This document shows positions 1 through 6,170 of a stretch of 15,737 nucleotides of DNA, in pieces (positions within the stretch are counted from its first letter, which is position 1; each line of letters begins with the position of its first letter). Origin of the DNA: an archaeon. GTDB lineage: Archaea; Hydrothermarchaeota; Hydrothermarchaeia; Hydrothermarchaeales; JALUUU01. The DNA lies in NCBI GenBank assembly GCA_027021185.1, contig JALUUU010000048.1:1-15737 (forward strand), in the 5' to 3' direction. Both the position numbers and the translations under genes were made by a program. The notes beneath the pieces are model-generated. The model was given only the letters and a program-made list of their open reading frames with translations. It did not search any database and was not told the origin of the DNA.

Positions 1-786
1 ATGGCGTCTTTTCTAGAGAGATGCTTGGATAGAGGAGAGTTTTGTTGCCATGTTTATCCCGGAGGCAAGGAGGGACTTAAGTTGCGCCGCCACCTGGGAG
101 ATGCCGGAGAACATGTATTGATGGTCCCTATGTCCAGGAAAAAATTATCCTCCTTATCCGCAGGAATTATTAAGAGCCTTCGCCACGCCCTTGAGGAACT
201 GGGCCGGAGATTTGAGGAACACGGAGCCATTAGGCTTCAGCTGGACTTCGGGGTGCCCCTGAGAAATGGTTCTATGGGGCTTGTCTTGGACCTAGAGAAA
301 TGGATCCATTCATGGGATGTCCGGCGCTTCACGACCATGAGTGTCTTTAACATGTCGATCCTTGGCCATGTGGAGGCGCAGGAGCTTGTTAGGCTTCACG
401 AGAGGTCCACACTATCCACAAAGAAAGGCACAACCGTCTTCTTCGCTGGAGATTCTCACCCTTCCATCAAAATTCTTTCAGAGAGGAATATGGATGAGTG
501 GATAAAAAAGTCTCTGGATGTCCTTGTGCTGTCTTTGTTGCAGCAGCGTCCCATGTGCGGTATAGACATTATAAAAACAATATCCCGGAGCTTTGGAGTG
601 GAGGTGAGTCAGGGAATGGTATACCCCCTCCTTTACACCTTAAAAGAGAATGGATACGTGGAGAAAGTCATCGAGGCAGATAATAAAACAAGGGTTTATG
701 TACCCACTCGGAGGGGGAGGAGATTCATGAATAAAAAACTGAAGGGCTATATATACTGGCCCAAAGCACCCTTTGTCTTTCATTAA
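1..786 (+). CDS. PadR-family transcriptional regulator with N-terminal sensory-like domain
   Basis: A 261-residue protein. Residues about 168-245 form a PadR winged helix: a hydrophobic first helix (SLDVLVLSLL), the CGIDIIKTI helix, the recognition helix with YPLLYTLKENGYV (208-220), and a wing ending in RVYVPTRRGRRFM. PadR proteins are usually about 110-180 residues, so the first 150 residues are extra. That part has alternating strands and helices, with a long helix at 55-74, and loosely resembles the MEDS/DcmR-type sensory domain. The domain assignment is weak and the PadR call is strong. The frame opens at base 1 of the window, so the true start could lie upstream. It lies on the same strand as the cytochrome bc operon, 277 nt before it. 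Control of that operon is possible but is inferred from position alone. Confidence 0.8.
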   Translation: MASFLERCLDRGEFCCHVYPGGKEGLKLRRHLGDAGEHVLMVPMSRKKLSSLSAGIIKSLRHALEELGRRFEEHGAIRLQLDFGVPLRNGSMGLVLDLEKWIHSWDVRRFTTMSVFNMSILGHVEAQELVRLHERSTLSTKKGTTVFFAGDSHPSIKILSERNMDEWIKKSLDVLVLSLLQQRPMCGIDIIKTISRSFGVEVSQGMVYPLLYTLKENGYVEKVIEADNKTRVYVPTRRGRRFMNKKLKGYIYWPKAPFVFH

Positions 787-1023
787 CAACATGCCCCAGC
801 CGCCTTTGACGGGCCGGCGAAGCAGGGGCTAGGGGTGTTGGCGATCAGATTGCAAACTTCTCTGGAGCGGGTTTTTCTAACAGGCTGCGAATATTAAATA
901 GTTCCCATAGTAGGATAGGCAATATCTGGTCCCGGTATCAATGCTCATCTTTCCGTAGCTGAGCTGCCTTTGAGCACCATTTCCCAACGTATGTAGATTC
1001 GTAGGTCTTTCTCTTGGTTATCG
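787..1023. other. Intergenic region without a recognised gene
   Basis: Between the PadR gene and the TATA-like box of the respiratory operon I find no convincing coding frame, tRNA-like fold or repeat. The first 60 bases are GC-rich and the rest is mixed. It may hold the regulator's terminator and operator sites for the downstream operon, but no clear palindrome stands out. Confidence 0.4.
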
Positions 1024-1036
1024 AAATATTTATATT
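1024..1036 (+). promoter_or_regulatory. TATA-like box of the cytochrome bc operon
   Basis: The run aaatatttatatt is AT-only in a mixed background. It is centred about 34 nt before the ATG at 1064, which predicts a transcript start near 1055 and a leader of about 10 nt containing agaaggg. It argues for ATG 1064 over the in-frame GTG at 1043, which would lie upstream of the predicted transcript start. Confidence 0.5.
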
Positions 1037-1063
1037 GGAATCGTGTTAGTTATAGAAGGGAAA

Positions 1064-1780
1064 ATGAAGGCATTGATTCCTGTCGTTCTGGCCTTCGCCC
1101 TGATGGGCGTGGTATACGCAGCCTCCGCAGAGTCTGGGGCAGAGCTTTACAAGACATACTGCTCCGGTTGCCATATGCCTGACGGAAAAGGGGTGCCAGG
1201 CACCTTCCCTGCTTTGAATAATCAGGATTTTCTCAAATCTAAGGACAACGCCTTCATCAAAAACACCATAACCAACGGCAGGCCTGGGACGGCCATGACC
1301 GCCTTCGGAAAGGCCAACGGCGGCCCCCTGGAGGAGTCGCAAATCGATGACCTTGTGGCCTATATAAGGAGCTGGGAGGTAAAAGAGGCAAAGGAGGAAA
1401 AGCCGGCTCCTGAGAAAAAAGAGGCAGCAGGAGAAGCCCTTCCCATGGGTGAAGAGCTCTATAATGCCAAGTGCATGGCCTGCCACGGTGAGGGCGGAAA
1501 AGGCACAGAGGCCGCTCCTGCTCTTTTAGGTAATAAATTCGTGGCTGAGAGCGACCCAGCGGCTGTGGCGAAGGTTATATCAGAGGGCAGGGCGGATAAG
1601 GGCATGCCTCCCTGGAAGGGGGTCCTGACGGATGAGCAGATAAACAGTCTCGTCACTCTGATGAAAGAGTGGAAAAAAGAGGAGATAGGGGTTCATCTGC
1701 CCCAGTGGGACATCGGCCTCCTTGTATTCGGCGTTTTATTCACAGTTATGTTGATGGTATATATCTATAAACACACTTAG
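1064..1780 (+). CDS. Membrane-anchored diheme cytochrome c
   Basis: A 238-residue protein with two c-type heme sites, CSGCH (33-37) and CMACH (137-141), in two tandem cytochrome c domains. The likely distal Met ligands lie in the GTAMTAFG segment (Met78) and the DKGMPPW segment. Residues 1-20 form a Sec-type signal peptide (MKALIPVVLAFALMGVVYA), so the hemes face outside. A charged linker rich in Lys, Glu, Pro and Ala (105-125) joins the domains. The last 25 residues form one transmembrane anchor (GLLVFGVLFTVMLMVYIYK). The start at 1064 is chosen because the signal peptide begins there and agaaggg precedes it; GTG 1043 would add seven residues. It heads an operon with Rieske and cytochrome b and has no cytochrome f or c1 neighbour, so it is the likely electron acceptor from Rieske (inference). 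Confidence 0.92.
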   Translation: MKALIPVVLAFALMGVVYAASAESGAELYKTYCSGCHMPDGKGVPGTFPALNNQDFLKSKDNAFIKNTITNGRPGTAMTAFGKANGGPLEESQIDDLVAYIRSWEVKEAKEEKPAPEKKEAAGEALPMGEELYNAKCMACHGEGGKGTEAAPALLGNKFVAESDPAAVAKVISEGRADKGMPPWKGVLTDEQINSLVTLMKEWKKEEIGVHLPQWDIGLLVFGVLFTVMLMVYIYKHT

Positions 1781-1788
1781 GTGTCCGT

Positions 1789-2028
1789 ATGAAAATCGAA
1801 AAGATCGAGCGGAAGGAAAAGGACTCACCCGGGTTCCAGGCATTGGTCGTGGCTCTCGCCATGATTGAAGCCGTCATAACCGTTTTCCTCCTTTACTATG
1901 CCGCCGTCGTCAAGGACACAACTATGGTGGGGCGCCTCATGATAACGGCCCTCCTCGTCCTTGCGGGTTTGTTCTGGGCTCTGGAAAAGGGCTACTTAGA
2001 CTACGAGAGAGTACATGCATTGGAGTAG
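1789..2028 (+). CDS. Small two-helix membrane protein of the bc operon
   Basis: A 79-residue protein with a charged N-terminus (MKIEKIERKEKD) followed by two transmembrane segments, about residues 16-41 and 50-70. It has no Cys and no heme motif. The start lies 8 nt after the cytochrome c stop, with aggtg just before the ATG. I do not recognise the family. Its place between the cytochrome c and Rieske genes suggests an accessory subunit of the complex, by analogy with the small hydrophobic subunits of b6f, but no homology to those can be claimed. Confidence 0.72.
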   Translation: MKIEKIERKEKDSPGFQALVVALAMIEAVITVFLLYYAAVVKDTTMVGRLMITALLVLAGLFWALEKGYLDYERVHALE

Positions 2029-2034
2029 ATAGCC

Positions 2035-2640
2035 ATGAAGAAGACCACCAGGAGAAATCTTGTGAAATATGCGGCTGTTTGCGGTATAGGTTTCACTGTC
2101 CTTAATTCTGTACCCGTGGTGCTGAGATATGTTTCTCCAAGCCCTGACTGGCCTATGCCAAAGGGGCAGGTCAAGCCCGGCCCCATAAAAGTGGCCGATC
2201 TTAAAGATGTTTCTCCGGGCTCTTTCACCATGTTTAACTTCAACTTCGGCAAGATAACCCTAGTGGGTGGGTTATGGTACCTGGAGGGAAAGGTTACTCA
2301 TCAGCGCAAAGGGGCTACCCAGGCTGATGGCAAAGATATGGGCGGAGGTGCCAACGAGAACATTGGTCTTCCTGATGAGATAGTTTCTTACTGCCTGCTA
2401 TGCACCCACTTGGGATGCATCCCCAAGAACTGGGATCCGGAGCAGAGTATCCTCACATGCCCCTGCCACAATGGTATGTACGACATCTCCAATGGTGCCA
2501 GCGTGATCAGCGGGCCGCCCCCCGCAGCTATCCCTGAGATAAAGCTGGAAAAACGTGGGGAAGAGATATGGGCTGTGGACTGGAAAGACCTCAATTATGT
2601 TAAAACCCTGGATGTCTACAAGAACAAGGGGGCGGTGTGA
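2035..2640 (+). CDS. Rieske iron-sulfur protein of a bc/b6f-type complex
   Basis: A 201-residue protein with both halves of the Rieske cluster motif: CTHLGC (123-128) and CPCH (142-145). Cluster ligands are Cys123, His125, Cys142 and His145; Cys128 and Cys144 would form the stabilising disulfide. The proline loop is GPPP (160-163). The N-terminus (KKTTRRNLV, then a hydrophobic stretch at 11-31) looks like a Tat signal kept as a membrane anchor, as usual for Rieske subunits. The residue equivalent to the cluster-bonding Ser of high-potential Rieske proteins is Gly147, while the equivalent Tyr (Tyr149) is kept. This predicts a lower midpoint potential, as expected when menaquinol is the donor. 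Its TGA overlaps the ATG of cytochrome b by one base (TGATG), so the two are probably translationally coupled. Confidence 0.96.
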   Translation: MKKTTRRNLVKYAAVCGIGFTVLNSVPVVLRYVSPSPDWPMPKGQVKPGPIKVADLKDVSPGSFTMFNFNFGKITLVGGLWYLEGKVTHQRKGATQADGKDMGGGANENIGLPDEIVSYCLLCTHLGCIPKNWDPEQSILTCPCHNGMYDISNGASVISGPPPAAIPEIKLEKRGEEIWAVDWKDLNYVKTLDVYKNKGAV

Positions 2641-3344
2641 TGGGGATAATACAGAAGGTCATCGATTTTTTCGATGAGAGGTACTTCAAATACGTCGACA
2701 CTCCCGGCTGGAAGCCCACTGTACCGAATAATATGAAGGACTTCCTGGAGGGAGTCATGAAGAAGCCTATTCCCGACTATGCCACTCACCCGATGTACTG
2801 CCTCGGCGGCTTGGCTTTCGCCGCCTTCTTGCTTCAAATCGCCACAGGTATTCTCCTGGGCATGTACTATAAACCCACCCCGGAGGCTGCATATGAGAGC
2901 GTGAAATTCATCATGACCCAGGTTTATATGGGGAGTCTTATTAGGGGGTTGCATGCCTGGGGTGCTAATATTTTCATCGCCGCAATCGTTTTGCACACCT
3001 TCAGGGTTTTCCTCACCGGCTCTTATAAAAAGCCCAGGGAACTTACCTGGGTTTTAGGGGTATCGGTATTGGGCCTGAGTTTATTCGAGGGATTCACCGG
3101 ATACCTGCTCCCATGGGACCAGCTTGCCTACTGGGCTACAACGGTGGGCCTCCAAATAGCTGGTACCGTTCCCGTTGTTGGAGACATAATCGTCCAGCTA
3201 TTGCAGGGCGGACCAACCGTCGGACCCAACACCTTGTCCAGATTCTACATAATCCACGTTGTTTTGCTGCCTCTAACAATAATGGGAATCCTTGCGATAA
3301 AGTTCTTGATGATAAGGAGACAGGGCATTTCAGGAGGGCTATAA
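2640..3344 (+). CDS. Cytochrome b, b6-type (N-terminal four-helix half)
   Basis: A 234-residue protein that aligns closely with cytochrome b6 of b6f complexes: YCLGG near helix A, LHAWGAN and LHTFRVFLTG in helix B, KKPRELTWV, GYLLPWDQ, SRFYIIH in helix D, and an end in IRRQGISGG. Heme b ligands His105, His119 and His206 are present. The fourth ligand position (b6 His202) is Lys221, codon AAG at 3300-3302. Cys54 matches b6 Cys35, which covalently binds heme c_n. Spacings from this Cys to the four ligand positions (51, 65, 152, 167) equal those of b6, so the Lys is not an alignment artefact. The start is ATG 2640, overlapping the Rieske TGA; GTG 2637 is an alternative. It would oxidise quinol together with subunit IV and Rieske. 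Confidence 0.95.
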   Translation: MGIIQKVIDFFDERYFKYVDTPGWKPTVPNNMKDFLEGVMKKPIPDYATHPMYCLGGLAFAAFLLQIATGILLGMYYKPTPEAAYESVKFIMTQVYMGSLIRGLHAWGANIFIAAIVLHTFRVFLTGSYKKPRELTWVLGVSVLGLSLFEGFTGYLLPWDQLAYWATTVGLQIAGTVPVVGDIIVQLLQGGPTVGPNTLSRFYIIHVVLLPLTIMGILAIKFLMIRRQGISGGL

Positions 3345-3345
3345 G

Positions 3346-3765
3346 ATGGAGGAAAAAGAAAAGGTAGAGGGCTGGCCATTCATACCCAACCATCTCCTCA
3401 TGGAGGCCTTTGCTGCTACCATCATGATCGCAGGACTAATATTCTTGGCCACGTATTTTCCAACACCCCTCGGCGATCCAGCGGATCCCTTCACTACCCT
3501 GACGCCCATCTTTCCGGAGTGGTACTTCCTCCCGCTATTTGGTTTTCTGAAGTTCTGGATATGGGACATCGGCCCGATCTCCGCCAAGGTGATAGGTGTC
3601 CTGGCGCCGGGAGTGTTCGGGCTTATACTCCTGCTCCTGCCCTTCTGGGACAAAGGCGAGGAGTACCATCCCAGCAAGAGGAAGAAAGGTATAGCCTTGA
3701 TGATAATCATGGCTATTATGCTGGTGCTGTTCTCCTACTACTCCATCATTACAGAAGTCGTTTAA
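3346..3765 (+). CDS. Subunit IV-like C-terminal half of cytochrome b (PEWY)
   Basis: A 139-residue protein with the FPEWYFLP motif (56-63), whose PEWY forms part of the quinol oxidation site. The DPADPFTTLTPI segment before it is typical of subunit IV and of the C-terminal half of cytochrome b. Three transmembrane segments are visible, about 17-37, 80-100 and 115-135, as in subunit IV (PetD). It starts 1 nt after the cytochrome b stop, with a strong ggagg Shine-Dalgarno in the end of that gene. The split into b6-like and subunit IV-like proteins is clear. No heme or Cys motif is present here. Confidence 0.94.
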   Translation: MEEKEKVEGWPFIPNHLLMEAFAATIMIAGLIFLATYFPTPLGDPADPFTTLTPIFPEWYFLPLFGFLKFWIWDIGPISAKVIGVLAPGVFGLILLLLPFWDKGEEYHPSKRKKGIALMIIMAIMLVLFSYYSIITEVV

Positions 3766-3951
3766 ATGACTCTTGAGCTGGAGAAGCCGATACATCAGAG
3801 GCTGGACTTATTCACGAAGCTGATAGGTGTCTTCTTAGTGGCCAACGGGATCAATAAGATACGGTACTCTGAGCTGTGGGCGGCGGCTTTCCTCATCTCC
3901 CTAGGGCTATTGATCTCGGCCATCCCCCTGTACGTCAAGATAAAGAAATAA
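3766..3951 (+). CDS. Small two-helix membrane protein at the end of the bc operon
   Basis: A 61-residue protein with two transmembrane segments, about residues 15-32 and 37-57, and a basic C-terminus (YVKIKK). The ATG follows the TAA of the subunit IV gene with no gap, so it is almost certainly co-translated. I do not recognise the family. It is in the size range of small accessory subunits of respiratory complexes. That role is inferred only from position. It ends 2 nt before the convergent M50-like gene. Confidence 0.68.
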   Translation: MTLELEKPIHQRLDLFTKLIGVFLVANGINKIRYSELWAAAFLISLGLLISAIPLYVKIKK

Positions 3952-3953
3952 GC

Positions 3954-4655
3954 TCAGGCGAGTTTCTTCTCCCGCATGGCCCTGTAGGTGTCGCTCTTTC
4001 TGAAGTCAAGGCCGAGAAACCTTGGAGACCCGGCCTTTACGAGGAGCAAGGGGATGAACTCGGTGGATAGGAAAAATAGAAACAGTGCCACAAGGGCGTA
4101 GAGGGAGCTTGCAGGATAACCGAGGCTATACGCAATCACCATAACGAGCAATGGGCTTAGGGCGGTGGCAGCCGGACCGGCCAGATGCATGGCCACCCTC
4201 TGCTCTGGGGAGGCCCTGAGATATGTTCCGTAGTCGACCTTAACTGTGGGCTCTATCTTTATGGGGCCGTTAAGGAAGTAAAAAGTGAACCGCATGCCGG
4301 CCAGCCTTCCTGCCGTTATATGGGCAAGAGGATGGACGACGGTGGACAGTATAAAGGCAGAGGCCACGGCATAAACTATGGGATAAGGGCTTCCTGCCCC
4401 CGCGGCGATGAGTCCTATGCTGGCGGCGATCCCTAGGATAGCCAAAAGGTTCCCAACCTGTAAAGGCACTGTGATCCCGGCTTTTTCTCTGAATATCTCC
4501 TGGTCGATCCTGCCTATTCTTTCAGCATATTTCACAGCGAGGTCGGGGCTCTTCTTGACCTCTTTGACAAGCCTCCAGAACCTCTTAGCAACTGAGCTGT
4601 ATCCTTTTTCCCGGATCTCCCTCTCTATTTCCTCTAATACCTCCCCATGCTTCAC
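3954..4655 (-). CDS. M50 (site-2 protease)-like membrane protein with degenerate HPLAH motif
   Basis: A 233-residue protein. After a charged, helical N-terminal 60 residues there are hydrophobic segments at about 66-87, 92-107, 155-180 and 185-206. HPLAH at 108-112 sits in a membrane helix like the HExxH of M50 proteases, and MHLAGPAAT (156-164) resembles their AGP helix. The catalytic Glu is Pro109. There is no NxxPxxxxD; the nearest is FIPLLLVKAGSPRFLGLD. So the fold is probably M50-like but proteolysis is doubtful. The frame stays open to 4931, but the part upstream of 4655 is antisense to the methyltransferase and has out-of-frame composition. GTG 4655 is chosen because it lies about 31 nt from the shared TATA-like box. 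It is convergent with the bc operon. Confidence 0.68.
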   Translation of the reverse strand: MKHGEVLEEIEREIREKGYSSVAKRFWRLVKEVKKSPDLAVKYAERIGRIDQEIFREKAGITVPLQVGNLLAILGIAASIGLIAAGAGSPYPIVYAVASAFILSTVVHPLAHITAGRLAGMRFTFYFLNGPIKIEPTVKVDYGTYLRASPEQRVAMHLAGPAATALSPLLVMVIAYSLGYPASSLYALVALFLFFLSTEFIPLLLVKAGSPRFLGLDFRKSDTYRAMREKKLA

Positions 4656-4680
4656 ATAGAGATCTCTCTCGTTGGAAAGA

Positions 4681-4691
4681 CTTAAATTTAG
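4681..4691. promoter_or_regulatory. Shared divergent TATA-like box
   Basis: The near-palindrome cttaaatttag is centred about 25 nt before ATG 4711 (+) and about 31 nt before GTG 4655 (-). Either strand reads as an archaeal TATA element. The gap between the two predicted starts is only 55 nt, so one box may serve both genes, giving leaderless or nearly leaderless transcripts. Confidence 0.5.
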
Positions 4692-4710
4692 TGGTCTGCA
4701 CCTAGGTATC

Positions 4711-5259
4711 ATGGGAATCTTTGTCGGCCCCGCCAGAGCGAGACGTTTCTTCGACTTCCTGTCCAAGGTATACGACGTAATCAACCCCTTCATATACACC
4801 GCGGATATGAGGGACACCCTGCTGAGAGACGTTGAAGGGGGCCGCGTCCTAGATGTGGGGGTGGGCACAGGATACACCACAAAGCACATGAGAGAGGCGG
4901 TGGGCATCGATCTGAGCAAGGAGATGCTCACCAGGGCCAGGGAATCCTATAAGGGCAGCCTTGTTTTGGGAGATGCGTCACGCCCCCCTTTTAAGCCCGA
5001 GAGCTTCGGCACGGTCATAAGTGCGGGATCTCTCTACTACTTCAACGATCCGATAAATGCGGTTAGAGGATTTAAAAAACTCCTGAGAGACGGCGGCGTT
5101 GTCCTGACAATAACGCCAAGCTGGAATGTCCTGAGGATCTTCGTCCATATCTTCAAAGAAAAAGACCTGCGAAAGATATTCAAGGAGGCAGGCCTCCGGT
5201 TGGAGAAGATTCAGAACATGAGGGGGATCGCCTTCTACTGTAAGGCGATGAAAGAATGA
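4711..5259 (+). CDS. Class I SAM-dependent methyltransferase (UbiE-like)
   Basis: A 182-residue protein. Motif I is VLDVGVGTGYTT, followed by an acidic-loop VGIDLSKEML, then GDASRPPF and the LLRDGGVVL strand-turn that closes this fold. The N-terminus, FFDFLSKVYDVINPFIYT, resembles that of UbiE/menaquinone methyltransferases and their relatives. The substrate is not shown by the sequence. Proximity to quinone genes makes a quinone or prenyl-lipid substrate possible. The start at ATG 4711 fits the TATA-like box; the in-frame TTG at 4672 lies upstream of that box and would not be transcribed from it. The stop is 1 nt from the convergent gene ending at 5261. Confidence 0.82.
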   Translation: MGIFVGPARARRFFDFLSKVYDVINPFIYTADMRDTLLRDVEGGRVLDVGVGTGYTTKHMREAVGIDLSKEMLTRARESYKGSLVLGDASRPPFKPESFGTVISAGSLYYFNDPINAVRGFKKLLRDGGVVLTITPSWNVLRIFVHIFKEKDLRKIFKEAGLRLEKIQNMRGIAFYCKAMKE

Positions 5260-5260
5260 A

Positions 5261-5749
5261 TTACTCCATGGTGAATTCCTTCTCCCCATGCCTCTCCCTG
5301 TTCTGCCAGTATCTCCCCCGGAGGATCCTTATCTTAACGAAGTACCGTTTCCAGGGAAGGGCAGAGTACTTAATGCTGGGGTGGCCGGCGTAGATCCGGG
5401 CGTAACGAAGGAGCTTTATTCCGACCCCTATGGAGGACTTTTTTTCCAGCATGCTCTTGAGGATGAAGGCGTGCCGCAGGAAGGCAAGAAATCCTGTTTC
5501 CATCTCCTCGATTCTGCCCCAAAGGATGAATCCTCTCCCACCGGGATGCATGTTCTCCAGGCAGGCTATGCAGACATTTTTGTTTTTCCTCATGTTGCGT
5601 ATTTTTCTTGTACCGCCGGCGGGGCTTATCCAGAAATCACCGTCGTAGAACCAGTTCATGGGGGTTGCATGTGGCTCTTCCCCCGCTGTAGCCAGTATCA
5701 CGGGGGTTCTTATCTGGGTAAGGAGTTCCTCGAGCTCCCTGGGGATCAT
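5261..5749 (-). CDS. Pyridoxamine 5'-phosphate oxidase-like flavin split-barrel protein
   Basis: A 162-residue protein with the split-barrel pattern: TPVILATAGEEPHATPMNWFYDG, then ISPAGGTRKIRNMRKNKNV, which matches the flavin-phosphate binding strand and loop of PNPOx-like proteins, and GFILWGRIEEME as a later strand. Such proteins bind FMN, F420 or heme; the sequence does not decide which. The C-terminal third is basic and helical, which differs from the simplest family members. ATG 5749 is chosen because it forms an ATGA overlap with the stop of the upstream gene (TGA 5746-5748), with aggagg about 10 nt before it. GTG 5761 is a poorer alternative that overlaps that ribosome site. Confidence 0.72.
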   Translation of the reverse strand: MIPRELEELLTQIRTPVILATAGEEPHATPMNWFYDGDFWISPAGGTRKIRNMRKNKNVCIACLENMHPGGRGFILWGRIEEMETGFLAFLRHAFILKSMLEKKSSIGVGIKLLRYARIYAGHPSIKYSALPWKRYFVKIRILRGRYWQNRERHGEKEFTME

Positions 5750-6075
5750 CTCCTGCGCCACCTCCTAACTATCTCCCTGGGATAGGAGGATAGGCTAAAG
5801 GGGTAGGTCCAGTAGGCCCTTTGAGGAATGAGCCTGCATTCCCCTCCTTCCATGACAAGCTCCCCAGTCACCTGGGCCATCTTCGAGTTCTCGGAGTATC
5901 GTTCGTTGGCGAAGACGAGGCACGCTACTCCATCCTTGCGCATATCCCTTATTAATATATATTCTGGCTTAGCCTCAAACTCCACCAGCTCAATAGAGGG
6001 TATCCCGTCCCTAACCGTGGCAAGGAACCCCAGGGTGAACTCTGCTGCGTACTCCACGAACTCGCGGGGAAGCAT
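5746..6075 (-). CDS. Short split-barrel-like protein (possible flavin-binding paralogue)
   Basis: A 109-residue protein. The N-terminal pattern AEFTLGFLATVRDGIPSIELVEF, then strands EYILIRDM and GVACLVFANE, SENSKMAQVTGELVMEGG and a short helical end, is that of a small PNPOx-like split barrel. The usual Arg/Lys phosphate-binding loop is replaced by NERYSENSKMAQV, so cofactor binding is uncertain. It overlaps the next split-barrel gene by ATGA, so the two probably act together, perhaps as a heterodimer (inference). ATG 6075 lies 27 nt from a TATA-like box, consistent with a leaderless transcript. Confidence 0.65.
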   Translation of the reverse strand: MLPREFVEYAAEFTLGFLATVRDGIPSIELVEFEAKPEYILIRDMRKDGVACLVFANERYSENSKMAQVTGELVMEGGECRLIPQRAYWTYPFSLSSYPREIVRRWRRR

Positions 6076-6096
6076 GGAGTATGCTGCTATCTATGA

Positions 6097-6107
6097 CTTT
6101 TTAATAG
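6097..6107 (-). promoter_or_regulatory. TATA-like box for the split-barrel gene pair
   Basis: On the minus strand this reads ctattaaaaag, centred 27 nt upstream of the ATG at 6075. The spacing suits a leaderless archaeal transcript. Confidence 0.45.
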
Positions 6108-6130
6108 TAACGCCTCCAGGATAAGGCAAC

Positions 6131-6147
6131 GTATAAATTTAAATAAA
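6131..6147 (+). promoter_or_regulatory. TATA-like box of the radical SAM/UbiA operon
   Basis: The run gtataaatttaaataaa is the most AT-rich patch upstream of ATG 6171. It is centred about 32 nt before the start, predicting a leader of only a few nucleotides. No Shine-Dalgarno is seen before this first gene. Confidence 0.55.
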
Positions 6148-6170
6148 AGCAGACCACTGATGGTTCAGCC

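Noticed and set aside
787..1042. tRNA, small RNA or short gene in the gap before the cytochrome c
   Set aside because: No cloverleaf elements, T-loop GTTCGA-type motif, repeats or frame with a credible start and composition were found.
1043..1063. GTG 1043 as start of the cytochrome c
   Set aside because: It adds seven residues before a normal signal peptide and lies before the predicted transcript start; ATG 1064 has a purine-rich ribosome site.
4672..4710. TTG 4672 as start of the methyltransferase
   Set aside because: It lies upstream of the TATA-like box at 4681-4691; ATG 4711 is correctly spaced from it.
4656..4931. N-terminal extension of the M50-like gene (frame open to 4931 on the minus strand)
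   Set aside because: It is antisense to the methyltransferase, has Ser/Pro/Arg-rich out-of-frame composition, and lies across the shared TATA-like box.
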